Positions 1-8,540 of a stretch of DNA of 64,000 nucleotides are shown here, piece by piece; position 1 is the stretch's first letter; every line of letters starts with the position of its first letter. The position numbers and the translations under genes were made by a program. Below the pieces are notes generated by a model. That model was not told the DNA's origin, searched no databases, and was given only the letters and a program-made list of their open reading frames with translations. This DNA comes from Magnetococcales bacterium (GTDB taxonomy: Bacteria; Pseudomonadota; Magnetococcia; Magnetococcales; Magnetaquicoccaceae), in the NCBI GenBank assembly GCA_015231755.1, contig JADGAZ010000019.1, positions 1 to 64,000 of the forward strand, in the 5' to 3' direction.

Positions 1-1036
1 TGGCTTGATCTTCGGTGCCCGAGGCATCGCTCAACACCAAGGTCGGGGCATCCGCCACGGCTTGAACTTCCACGTTCAAGGTCTGGGTCGTGGTGGAAGT
101 TTCCCCGGTGGACAGTTCCGTGGTGACCGTGCGCACAACCAGGGCGAAATCCACATCAGAGTCCGCCGCCGGGGTCAGAGTCAGGTCAACCAGATCCTCT
201 CCCCGAAGTGACCACACGCCATCGCCCAGATCTTCCCCGGCCGACAGCGTGGCACCTGTTGGAACCCCCTCGATGTAAACGGTCAAAGACTCATCCGCAT
301 CGGCCTGAACCACTTCAATCTGCAATGCAATCGGAGTATCTTCCCGACCAACCGCATCGGACGACGCAATCGTGGCGCCATCGGCTTCTTCGGGCACCGT
401 GACCTGAGGCGTTTGCACGACAGGATCCAGATCCGGTCCGGTCACCACATCATCCGGAATTGCTTCGGCGGGACTCTCCAGGGTCGGACTTTCAGGAGTG
501 GGTTCGGCGGTCGATTCGGTGGTGACGACAACCACAGGGGCAACCACGGCTGCCGGAAGCGCCGACTCGACCACTGCGGGGGTTTCGGGTCCGGCGACTG
601 ACGCAACCAGGTCCGGAGAGTCCGTCCCATCGACGATCGCGGCACGCACATCCCCACCCGCAACCGCAACCTGCGCCGTTTCGATGGGAACCACGGCGCT
701 GTCCGCCCCACTTGCGACCGCGGGTTCATTCCCCTGGAGGACATTTTCCGTTTTGGCGCTGGAATCGACCTTTTCGGTATCATCCGTCGTTTTTTCGGTC
801 TCCAAATCGATGGAAGTGGCAATGGAGTGGTCCACCTCCATCCGACTGCCCATCTGGACACTGCCCATCACCACCAATTGGTCGGTGACCTGGTTGGATT
901 CTGCATTGCGGTTTTCCTCGGCGGAAAGATCGACGCTCTTGACATCCTGAAGGACCGTCATGTCGTCCAAATTTTGACGATCTTCTTCGAATCCGCTCAA
1001 ATCCGTCCCACCACCGGTTTCTTGATTCTCAGACAT
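1..1036 (-). CDS. Large repeat adhesin, N-terminal part (probable type I secretion substrate), cut by left edge
   Basis: An uninterrupted reading frame runs from an ATG at 1036 leftward off the window (345 codons visible). It begins MSENQETGGGTDL and has no Sec signal peptide, as expected for type I secretion substrates. Residues 1-200 are acidic and rich in Ala, Val, Thr and Pro (low complexity). From about residue 215 a repeat domain of the VCBS/cadherin-like kind starts, with the pieces EDTPIALQIEV, DADESLTVYIEGVPTGATLS and GDGVWSL; a second unit begins at the edge (DAPTLVLSDASGTEDQA). This pattern is typical of giant RTX adhesins. It is divergent from, and 185 bp away from, a type I secretion operon, which supports its role as the cargo. 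The C-terminal secretion signal and any calcium-binding nonapeptides lie outside the window. Family assignment is confident; the substrate relationship is inference. Confidence 0.8.
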   Translation of the reverse strand, partial: MSENQETGGGTDLSGFEEDRQNLDDMTVLQDVKSVDLSAEENRNAESNQVTDQLVVMGSVQMGSRMEVDHSIATSIDLETEKTTDDTEKVDSSAKTENVLQGNEPAVASGADSAVVPIETAQVAVAGGDVRAAIVDGTDSPDLVASVAGPETPAVVESALPAAVVAPVVVVTTESTAEPTPESPTLESPAEAIPDDVVTGPDLDPVVQTPQVTVPEEADGATIASSDAVGREDTPIALQIEVVQADADESLTVYIEGVPTGATLSAGEDLGDGVWSLRGEDLVDLTLTPAADSDVDFALVVRTVTTELSTGETSTTTQTLNVEVQAVADAPTLVLSDASGTEDQA

Positions 1037-1111
1037 GGCTTCACCCGTCAGTTAACGCAACAAAGGAATTAAGAGAGTCTCCGCTCTGATGTAAATATAC
1101 ATTCATATTTC

Positions 1112-1140
1112 TTGAACTGGCTAGAAAAAAATGGTATCTA
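1112..1140 (+). promoter_or_regulatory. Candidate sigma-70 promoter of the type I secretion operon
   Basis: TTGAAC (1112-1117) and TATCTA (1135-1140) are 17 bp apart in an AT-rich divergent intergenic region. An AAATAT/ATATTT dyad at 1093-1110 lies just upstream and could serve either direction. This is a consensus match only; the -10 element matches weakly. Confidence 0.4.
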
Positions 1141-1221
1141 GACAGTAAGTGATACAAAAAAAGGCCCATCAGGAACATTCCAAATCGTGACATGGTTTTT
1201 TGTGCCCAATCATAAAAATCA

Positions 1222-3372
1222 ATGAAAAGAAATCACATTTTTTCAGGTGTTGGCTGGCCTCAAGCACTGCTTCCGTCGCGTCTGATCGGTCGCAACATGG
1301 TGGATCTGGTACTGACTTCCACGGTACTCAATCTGCTCTCGTTGGCGCTTCCCCTGACCATGTTGCAAATCTATGACCGCATTATTCTTTTCCAGGCGGT
1401 CACCACACTGGGACTGCTGACCACCGGTGTCATTGTCGCCATGCTCCTCGAAGCCATCTTGAAAATGGTCCGCTCCTACATCGGCAGTTGGCTGGGAGCG
1501 CGCTTCGAGCATTTGGCCGGCTGCACCGCCATTTTCCGGCTGCTGTCTTCCAGTCTGACCAATACCGAACAACAAGGTTCCGGCATTCATCTGGAACGCA
1601 TCAACGGCATCAACACCCTCAAGGACTTTTACGCCGGACAGGCGGTTCTCACCCTGTTGGATCTGCCTTTCGCCATTTTGTTTCTGGGATTGATTTATTA
1701 TCTGGCCGGGTGGCTGGTACTGATTCCGTTGACTATTTTCGGATTGTTCATCGGAGGCTCGGTTCTCATCAGTCGATGGCTCTACGACGCGGTGCAAAAA
1801 CGGACACTCTGGGAAGACCGACGCATCGACTTTCTCATCGAAGTACTCAACGGTGTGCATTCCATCAAGGCCATGGCCATGGAAGCGATGATGTTGCGCC
1901 GTTACGAACGACTCCAGGAGAGTTGTTCCAGCATCTCCCAACGGGTCGGACTGCTCGGGGTGACCTCGAACAATCTGGGGATGCTGTTTTCCCAACTCAA
2001 CATGGTGGCGGTGGTGGGTATGGGATGCATGATGGTGATTGACCACAAGCTTACCATCGGCGGACTGGCCGCATGCAGCATGCTTTCCGGGCAGGCGATC
2101 CAACCTTTGCAACGGGCGTTTGGCATTTGGGCCCGATTCCAGTCCATTCGGGTGACCCGGGACCGGCTCTCCTTGCTGTTCTCCCTGCCCCCGGAAGCCG
2201 AAGAAAACGTTCCGGAGTTGGATGGCCTGAACGGCGCTTTGGAAATGCGGGATGTCTCCTATCGTTTCTCTCCGGACAAGCCCCCGATCCTGGAAAACAT
2301 CAACCTTTCCGTGGCGCCGGGTGAAACCATCGCCATTTCCGGAGGCAACGGCAGTGGCAAAACCACGCTGCTGTGGTTGATGCAGGGATCGTTACGCGCC
2401 TCCTCGGGATTGGTATTGCTGGATGATCGGGACATTGCCACCTTCGATCCCGGCAGTGTCCGCTCGAAAATCGCCTATCTGCCCCAATCCGGCATTTTGT
2501 TCAAGGGCACCATCATGGACAATCTGACCATGTTTCGTCCCTGGAAGTCCCGGGAGGCCGAAGCCATCTCCCAACGGTTGGGATTGCGGGATTTCATCAC
2601 CAAAATGCCCAACGGCTTCGAGACCCTGGTGGATGACGGTGCCGCGGAGATTCTGCCCCAGGGAATCAAACAACGCATCGCCATCGCCCGTGCCCTGCTG
2701 GACAATCCCAAGGTGGTGCTTTTCGACGAGGCCAACACCTCCATCGACAGCCGGGGCGACGAGGAACTCAAGCAGGAGTTGATGCGTTTTCACGGCAAGG
2801 TGACTCTGATTCTGGTCAGCCATCGTCCATCGCTGGTGGCTTTGGCCGACCGGGTTTACAAGTTGCAGGATCACACCTTGATTCAACAGGAAAAAAGCCC
2901 ACACAAGCCCTTTCAACCCCCGGCGACGGCCCCTGTGACGACGGCACCGGTCCAGACCACTGTCTCCTCCACCCCCCCCAGGACCGTCACGCCAGCGGTC
3001 GCCATTTCCGCGCCTGCGCCAGTCCCCCCGATTCCAGCCCCGGATGCGACCCTCATGACCACCATGTCACCCAAACCGCTCCCCTTCACATTAACCAAAC
3101 CAGACAGCACTGCACCCGTCAGCATCACCTCGGTCAGCATCACCGGGATCAAGCCACCGGTTGCCTCCACCACGCCAAAAGCCGAAACCAAAACCCGAAC
3201 AATCCCGGCGACACCGGTGATCCCGCATATCCAGGATATCCCGACGATACCGGAGCCGATCCTGCCGCCACGACCCCTTCCGGCCACGCCACCGACCGCC
3301 ACTGGCAAGCAGGTCAACCTGCACCTGGAAATCGGCAAAACACCAGCGGCTTCGGAATCCCCAACACCATGA
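1222..3372 (+). CDS. Type I secretion ABC transporter (permease/ATPase) with Pro/Thr-rich C-terminal tail
   Basis: A 716-residue fused membrane/ATPase exporter of the type I secretion family that would sit in the inner membrane. Residues ~20-290 form the six-helix transmembrane domain, with no C39 peptidase domain in front. The ATPase domain has Walker A GGNGSGKTT (~374), Q-loop YLPQ, Walker B VVLFDEA (~498) and an H-loop in LVSHRPS. The signature motif is degenerate: LPQGIKQ where LSGGQ is expected. After ~residue 557 comes an unusual ~150-residue tail rich in Pro and Thr, absent from ordinary family members. The stop overlaps the next exporter's start by four bases (ATGA), so the two are co-translated and may form a heterodimer. 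No clear ribosome site precedes the ATG. Function is confident; the role of the tail is unknown. Confidence 0.85.
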   Translation: MKRNHIFSGVGWPQALLPSRLIGRNMVDLVLTSTVLNLLSLALPLTMLQIYDRIILFQAVTTLGLLTTGVIVAMLLEAILKMVRSYIGSWLGARFEHLAGCTAIFRLLSSSLTNTEQQGSGIHLERINGINTLKDFYAGQAVLTLLDLPFAILFLGLIYYLAGWLVLIPLTIFGLFIGGSVLISRWLYDAVQKRTLWEDRRIDFLIEVLNGVHSIKAMAMEAMMLRRYERLQESCSSISQRVGLLGVTSNNLGMLFSQLNMVAVVGMGCMMVIDHKLTIGGLAACSMLSGQAIQPLQRAFGIWARFQSIRVTRDRLSLLFSLPPEAEENVPELDGLNGALEMRDVSYRFSPDKPPILENINLSVAPGETIAISGGNGSGKTTLLWLMQGSLRASSGLVLLDDRDIATFDPGSVRSKIAYLPQSGILFKGTIMDNLTMFRPWKSREAEAISQRLGLRDFITKMPNGFETLVDDGAAEILPQGIKQRIAIARALLDNPKVVLFDEANTSIDSRGDEELKQELMRFHGKVTLILVSHRPSLVALADRVYKLQDHTLIQQEKSPHKPFQPPATAPVTTAPVQTTVSSTPPRTVTPAVAISAPAPVPPIPAPDATLMTTMSPKPLPFTLTKPDSTAPVSITSVSITGIKPPVASTTPKAETKTRTIPATPVIPHIQDIPTIPEPILPPRPLPATPPTATGKQVNLHLEIGKTPAASESPTP

Positions 3373-5513
3373 GCAAACGGCCCCAAGAATCCCTGATGGA
3401 CTATCCGAAAGCCACCGGCATCCTGGAAGACTTTGCCAGGCTTTCGGATTTCGGTGCCTGTCTGGTGCCTTTGCTGCATGCGGTGGGCTATCGGGGAGAT
3501 TTGCGGCATGTGGCCGAATCCCTGCCCCACTTCGCCGAGTCCCTGGATCTGACCGGATTGCGCAACGTCATGGCCAATCTCACCTTTCAAAGCCATGAAC
3601 TGCGCATCAATCAAAAACAGATCGATCCCCGTCTGATGCCCTGCCTGTTTGTTCCCGATCAGCAGGGAGCCATGGTACTCTACGAACAGACCGGCGACAT
3701 GCTGCTGATTTTCGACGGATCGACCGGAAAAGTCGGAAAGATCCCTCCCATGGATCTGGTGGGATCGGTTTTTTTCTTCAAGATATTCGATCATGAAATG
3801 ATGTCTCTGGAACAAAACCGCCTGGGTTGGTTGCGCATGATCACCAACCGCTTCCGGAGATATTTTTATTTCGTAGTCGCCCTCACCTGCGCCATTACCG
3901 TGCTTCAAGTGGCTCCGCCGCTTTATTCCATGGCGGTCTATGACCGGGTGATCGGTTCCCACTCCATGCAGACTCTGGCCTATCTGGTGATCGGGGTCTT
4001 GCTGGCGTTGGGCTTCGATTGGGTGTTGCGGGTCATGCGGGCCCGTATGCTGATGCATGTGGGCGCCCACATGGATAGCATCGTGAGCAGCGCCATTTTC
4101 CTGCGGATTCTCTCCCTGGTGCCCTCCTACACCGAACGGGCACCCATCGGTTCCCAGGTGGCCCGGGTGAAGGATTTCGACACGGTGCGGGAATTTTTCA
4201 CCGGCCCTTTGGCCTTGGTCTTTCTGGAGATGCCTTTCACGGTCATCTTTCTGGTGGTCATGGCGAGTCTGGCCGGCACTCTGGCCTTCATTCCCGGCAT
4301 CACCGCCTTGTTGTTTGTGGTACTGTGGTTCGTGATGAGTCCCCTGGTGGAAAACGAAGGGGCCAGAGCCAGACGCTCCCGGGCCAAACAACAGGAATTT
4401 ACCGTCGAAATCCTCAACAAAATCCGTGCCATCAAGTATCTGGGCGCCGAGGAGATGTGGTTCGACCGTTACCGGGAACTCTCTGCTGAAACCAGCATGC
4501 AAAACTTCCACTCCTCGTTGATCACCGCCGCGGTCAACACCGTGGCACAACTGCTGGTGGTGGGATCGGGACTGATCACCGTGAGCATTGGTGTGTTGCG
4601 GGTGCTGGCCGCCGAAATGACCGTCGGGGGACTGGTGGCCTCGATGATTCTGGTGTGGCGGATTCTGGCTCCGCTGCAAAGCATCTTCTTCGCCATGACC
4701 CGCATGGAACAGATCCGCTCCAGCATCAAGCAGATCGACGGTCTCATGAACGTCAAGCCCGAATTTGAAGCCTACGCCCCCATCGAACCGATCAAAAGCT
4801 TTGAAGGGGCCATCAGCTTTGTACGGGTGAGTCTGCGCTACACCAACGAAGCGGAACCGGCGCTGATGGGGGTGAGCTTCGAGGTCAAACCCGGTGAAGT
4901 GGTGGTGATCGTCGGCAGCAACGGTTCCGGCAAATCCACGATCATCAAGCTGATCGCCGGATTGTATCTGCCCCAGGCGGGCAGCATCCGCATCGACGGT
5001 CAGGACCTGCGCCAGATGAATCCCATCGAATTGCGTCACGCCGTAGCCTATGTGCCCCAAAAATGTGACCTGTACCACGGCACCATTGCCCAGAATCTGC
5101 GTCTGGCCCACGCCACCGCCACCATGGAAGAACTGGAAAACGCCTGTCGCATGTCCGGAGTCCTGGAGGATATACGCGCCCTGCCCCGAGGTTTCGATAC
5201 CCGCATCGGCGACAACGATGCCGGACAACTGGCCTCCAGCACCGTGCAGAAAATCTCCTTGGCCCGTGCCTATCTCAAGCCCTCGCAGATTCTGTTGTTC
5301 GACGAGCCCGCCAGCGCCCTGGACTGGGAAGGGGACCAGGCCTTCCAGAAAGCGGTGCAACAGTTGCGAGGCAAGTCGACGATTTTCATCGTCACCCATC
5401 GTCCCAGCCACATGCGCCTAGCCGATCAACTGTTCTTCTTCGATCAAGGCTATCTGAAGCTTTCCGGGCCACCGAACGAAGTCCTCCCCAAGATCCCGCA
5501 GAACCTGATCTAG
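3369..5513 (+). CDS. Second type I secretion ABC transporter (LapB-like layout)
   Basis: A 714-residue inner-membrane exporter. Residues 1-150 form an N-terminal domain placed like the C39-like domain of HlyB/LapB exporters; no catalytic Cys motif is visible, so it would be non-proteolytic and might bind cargo. Residues ~155-430 are the transmembrane domain. The ATPase has Walker A GSNGSGKST (~516), Q-loop YVPQ, Walker B ILLFDEP (~640) and an H-loop in IVTHRPS. The signature motif is degenerate (LASSTVQK in place of LSGGQ). Walker B Glu and the H-loop His are kept, so ATP hydrolysis is plausible. It overlaps the first exporter at the start and is followed 12 bp later by the HlyD adaptor. Together with the TolC-like channel this gives a full type I secretion machine. 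Confidence 0.88.
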   Translation: MSKRPQESLMDYPKATGILEDFARLSDFGACLVPLLHAVGYRGDLRHVAESLPHFAESLDLTGLRNVMANLTFQSHELRINQKQIDPRLMPCLFVPDQQGAMVLYEQTGDMLLIFDGSTGKVGKIPPMDLVGSVFFFKIFDHEMMSLEQNRLGWLRMITNRFRRYFYFVVALTCAITVLQVAPPLYSMAVYDRVIGSHSMQTLAYLVIGVLLALGFDWVLRVMRARMLMHVGAHMDSIVSSAIFLRILSLVPSYTERAPIGSQVARVKDFDTVREFFTGPLALVFLEMPFTVIFLVVMASLAGTLAFIPGITALLFVVLWFVMSPLVENEGARARRSRAKQQEFTVEILNKIRAIKYLGAEEMWFDRYRELSAETSMQNFHSSLITAAVNTVAQLLVVGSGLITVSIGVLRVLAAEMTVGGLVASMILVWRILAPLQSIFFAMTRMEQIRSSIKQIDGLMNVKPEFEAYAPIEPIKSFEGAISFVRVSLRYTNEAEPALMGVSFEVKPGEVVVIVGSNGSGKSTIIKLIAGLYLPQAGSIRIDGQDLRQMNPIELRHAVAYVPQKCDLYHGTIAQNLRLAHATATMEELENACRMSGVLEDIRALPRGFDTRIGDNDAGQLASSTVQKISLARAYLKPSQILLFDEPASALDWEGDQAFQKAVQQLRGKSTIFIVTHRPSHMRLADQLFFFDQGYLKLSGPPNEVLPKIPQNLI

Positions 5514-5525
5514 GAACCTTAAGCC

Positions 5526-6866
5526 ATGTCTGCCACCCCTGCAAAAACCATCCAATTGGGCAACCGCCAACAACGGTTTCTGGCCCAATCCATGATCCTG
5601 GAAGAAGGTGGACTGCCCCTGTTGATCCGCGCCACCGGCATGGCCGTATCGTTGGCTGTGGCGACCTTTCTGGTGTGGGCCTCCTTTTCGGTGCTGGAAG
5701 AGATGGCCCCGGCTTCCGGAGAGGTGGTCACGCAGCATCCGATACACAACGTACAACATCTGGAGGGGGGAATCGTTCAGCAAATTCTGGTCAAGGCGGG
5801 CAACATCGTTTCACAGGGGGAGACGCTGGTTCGCCTGGACCCGGCACCGATCCTGCCGGAATTGAAACAATATCAGGCCCGCCGTCAGGCTCTGGCCTTG
5901 ATGATCGAACGGCAACGGGCTTTTCTGGAAGGGCGTGAACCCCATTTCGCGCAGGTGGCCCCGGAATCCAGCCTGCTGGTCAAGGATCAGGACAACCTGC
6001 TCCACTCCCAGCGCACCCATCAGGCGAGCAGCGAAGAGGTGATTCGGCGTCAGGTGTCCCAGAAAGAGACCCAGGTGAAAGAATTGACCGGACAACTGGA
6101 GCCTTTATCCCGTCGGCAGAAACTGCTGGACGAGGAATTGGGTATTCAGGAAAAAGGGCTGGCCAAGGGATTGGTATCCCAGCTTTCGGTTCTGGCCACC
6201 AAACGAGAAAAAATTCGCGCCATCGAGGAGATGACCCGGATCCGGAGCAGTATCGCCCAGACCCGCATCGAGGTGGAGGAGTTGCGGAGCCGACTGCTGG
6301 AAAGCGATGAGCAACGGCGTCACGATGCGCAAAAAGAGTTGAACAGCGCCCTGGCCGATCAGTCCCAGTTGGATGAGCAGATTACCCGTTTGACGGATCG
6401 GGTGGCCCGACTGGACATCACCGCTCCGGTGCGGGGAGTGATTCAGGAGATGGGACCCAGCACCCTGAAAGGGGTGATTCCGCCGGGGGGACTGGTGGCC
6501 AAGATCGTGCCTTTGGGAGAGACGCTCCACGCGGAGATTCGCATCACCACCCGTGACATCGGTCATGTGAAGGTGGGTCAACCGGTGACCATCAAGGTCA
6601 TGACCTACGACTACGCCCGTTACGGCACCATTGCCGGCGAGTTGCAATCCATCTCCCCGGACGCCTTCATGGATGAAAAACAACAGCCCTATTTCAAAGG
6701 ACTGGTGCAGTTGTCCGCCACCCATCTGGGGTCACAGGCCGGGGTCAACGAAATCCTCCCCGGCATGACCGTTCAGGCCGACATCCACACGGGCAGTAAA
6801 ACCCTGATGGCCTATCTGCTCAAACCCATCTACGCCTCGATCAACGAAGCGTTCCGGGAACGCTGA
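5526..6866 (+). CDS. HlyD-family type I secretion periplasmic adaptor
   Basis: A 446-residue membrane-fusion protein that would bridge the ABC exporters and the TolC channel. A short cytoplasmic N-terminus is followed by one transmembrane helix (~residues 38-58). A first lipoyl/barrel half comes next (HLEGGIVQQILVKAG, ~75-90), then a long charged coiled-coil hairpin (~115-290, many Gln/Glu/Arg heptads). The second lipoyl half (LDITAPVRGVIQEMG, ~297) and a beta-barrel domain follow. The length matches HlyD/LapC adaptors. An AGGA ribosome site lies eight bases before the ATG. It is the last gene of the operon; the TolC-like gene comes toward it on the other strand, 57 bp away. Confidence 0.9.
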   Translation: MSATPAKTIQLGNRQQRFLAQSMILEEGGLPLLIRATGMAVSLAVATFLVWASFSVLEEMAPASGEVVTQHPIHNVQHLEGGIVQQILVKAGNIVSQGETLVRLDPAPILPELKQYQARRQALALMIERQRAFLEGREPHFAQVAPESSLLVKDQDNLLHSQRTHQASSEEVIRRQVSQKETQVKELTGQLEPLSRRQKLLDEELGIQEKGLAKGLVSQLSVLATKREKIRAIEEMTRIRSSIAQTRIEVEELRSRLLESDEQRRHDAQKELNSALADQSQLDEQITRLTDRVARLDITAPVRGVIQEMGPSTLKGVIPPGGLVAKIVPLGETLHAEIRITTRDIGHVKVGQPVTIKVMTYDYARYGTIAGELQSISPDAFMDEKQQPYFKGLVQLSATHLGSQAGVNEILPGMTVQADIHTGSKTLMAYLLKPIYASINEAFRER

Positions 6867-6923
6867 AACCCCACGCCGAACCAGCCAACGATCACCGCCA
6901 ACACCAATGGGATGTACCCATGA

Positions 6924-8444
6924 TTACGGCAACCCGGATCCGCCCACCATGGCGGAACTCTCCTGCCAAAGCAATTCGCTGGCCTGATCCAGGGTTTCGA
7001 CCGCCGGTGAAGCGTGCGACTCCGACACCTTGGGAGACTCGGAGACTTTGGGGGTGGCCCACTCCTCCACATCGGCTTTCACCTGGATGCTGACTGACGA
7101 CGGCATCTCCGCTGGTTTATCGATGGAAAAGGTCTGACGCAACAGCCCCACGGCCGCCAACAACCGATAACCGGCGGTTTGTTGTTCGTAGTTTTCGTTG
7201 ACGCGGGCATTTCTGGCGGTGGTCAATTCGTTTTCGGAGTTCAGCACGTCCAGCAGAGGGCGCAAGCCCATGCGGAACTGCTCGTGATAGGCGGTGGTGA
7301 CTTTCTGTTTGGATTCCAGATGTTCATCCAGACGGGTCAGCCGTTCCCGGGCGATCTGCATCCGGTCCCAGGCCACCCGGACATCCTCCAGCACCGTGGC
7401 CTGAGCCTCATCCAGCAACCCCTGGCTGCGTCCGACCTGTTCGGCGCTTTCCCGCACCGTGGCCAGATCCGAGCCGCCGTGAAACAGATTGACATTCAAA
7501 CGCACCATGGCCCGCACGTTTTCGCTGTATCCCCGCGTCCCGCTGACATTATCCGTGTTGGAATAGCCCACATCCAACCCCAGCTTGGGCCAATAGCGGG
7601 AATAATTGCCCGCATGGGTGGCCTTGGTCGAGGCCAGTTCCCCCTTGGAACGCATCAACGTGGCATTGAGGCGCAGAGCCTGATCCATGGCCACCTGCAA
7701 GGATCCGGGCAGAATGGCCGAAGACAGCACAGGCGGCTCCAGATGGCCTGGTTCCCGACCCACCAGTCGATGAAAACGGGTCGCGGCCTTGTGTACCGCT
7801 CCAGAGGCGGAAACCAGATCGGAAACAATCAATTTCAAACGACTGGCGGAGAGTTCCGCATCCACGGAGGTGGTGATGCCCAGACTGGCCATGTCCTGGA
7901 CCCGGGCCAGAATCTGACGGTGCAATTGTTCCTGATCCTGAAGCAATTGACGCAATTCCCGCTGCCTGAGCACCTCCAGATAGGCCAGAATGGTATCCAG
8001 AGCCACCTCATCGGCAGCGGTATCCAAGGCGGCCTGTTCGGTCCGCTCCCGGGCGTCGTTTTCCGCCACCTGATGCCAAGTGGAAAAACCATCGAACAGG
8101 GGTTGATTCAGATTGACCTGCAACTCCCCCCGACGCAGACGATTCTCCCCCTCGGTAAGCCGGGTGGACGTGGTATCGTTCCACTCCTCCCCGGTTCCCA
8201 GGCTCAGGTCCAAAGATGGCAGATAACCGGAAACCGCCCGGGCCTTGCGCTCTCGGATCGCCTGCAGGGAACGACGCGCCGCCTCGATGCGGGGCGTTTC
8301 CCGCAAGGCGCTCTGCACCGCTTCCGCGAGGGTCTCGGCGCGGGCATCGGCATGGGGCAGCCCGAGCCATAGCGATAACACACCCAGGCAACAGGGAAAA
8401 AATCGACGTTTTGGTTTTCCGGTACACCACGCGGCGCGGGCCAT
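6924..8444 (-). CDS. TolC-family outer-membrane efflux/secretion channel
   Basis: A 506-residue protein with an N-terminal signal peptide (Arg-rich start, hydrophobic LGVLSLWLGL, probable cleavage after ADA near residue 34). It shows the duplicated TolC helical pattern: ETLAEAVQSALRETPRIEAAR near the start of the mature protein, LNQPLFDG in the first half, and LNVNLFHGG with VRVAWDRMQ in the second. It would form the outer-membrane conduit of the adjacent type I secretion system. The ATG at 8444 has a GGGAGA ribosome site. It lies downstream of and on the same strand as the acetate-sensing operon, separated by 96 bp, and is convergent with the HlyD gene. The last ~60 residues (repeated KVSES, Ser/Glu-rich) are low complexity. 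Confidence 0.9.
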   Translation of the reverse strand: MARAAWCTGKPKRRFFPCCLGVLSLWLGLPHADARAETLAEAVQSALRETPRIEAARRSLQAIRERKARAVSGYLPSLDLSLGTGEEWNDTTSTRLTEGENRLRRGELQVNLNQPLFDGFSTWHQVAENDARERTEQAALDTAADEVALDTILAYLEVLRQRELRQLLQDQEQLHRQILARVQDMASLGITTSVDAELSASRLKLIVSDLVSASGAVHKAATRFHRLVGREPGHLEPPVLSSAILPGSLQVAMDQALRLNATLMRSKGELASTKATHAGNYSRYWPKLGLDVGYSNTDNVSGTRGYSENVRAMVRLNVNLFHGGSDLATVRESAEQVGRSQGLLDEAQATVLEDVRVAWDRMQIARERLTRLDEHLESKQKVTTAYHEQFRMGLRPLLDVLNSENELTTARNARVNENYEQQTAGYRLLAAVGLLRQTFSIDKPAEMPSSVSIQVKADVEEWATPKVSESPKVSESHASPAVETLDQASELLWQESSAMVGGSGLP

Positions 8445-8540
8445 CGTTCATCTCCCACCAAGTTAACAGGAGTTCACTCAACCCGATCCAAAGCAAATTA
8501 CGCGCCAAACAAACCATAACGCCGCGCCAACAAACAACGT

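Noticed and set aside
1093-1110. AAATAT/ATATTT dyad as a defined operator
   Set aside because: Six-base AT-only arms are expected by chance in AT-rich intergenic DNA; mentioned only with the promoter.
2913-5411. 832-codon minus-strand open frame opposite the ABC exporters
   Set aside because: Gly/His/Gln/Asp-rich translation with no recognisable domain; it mirrors the reading frame of strong exporter genes in GC-rich DNA.
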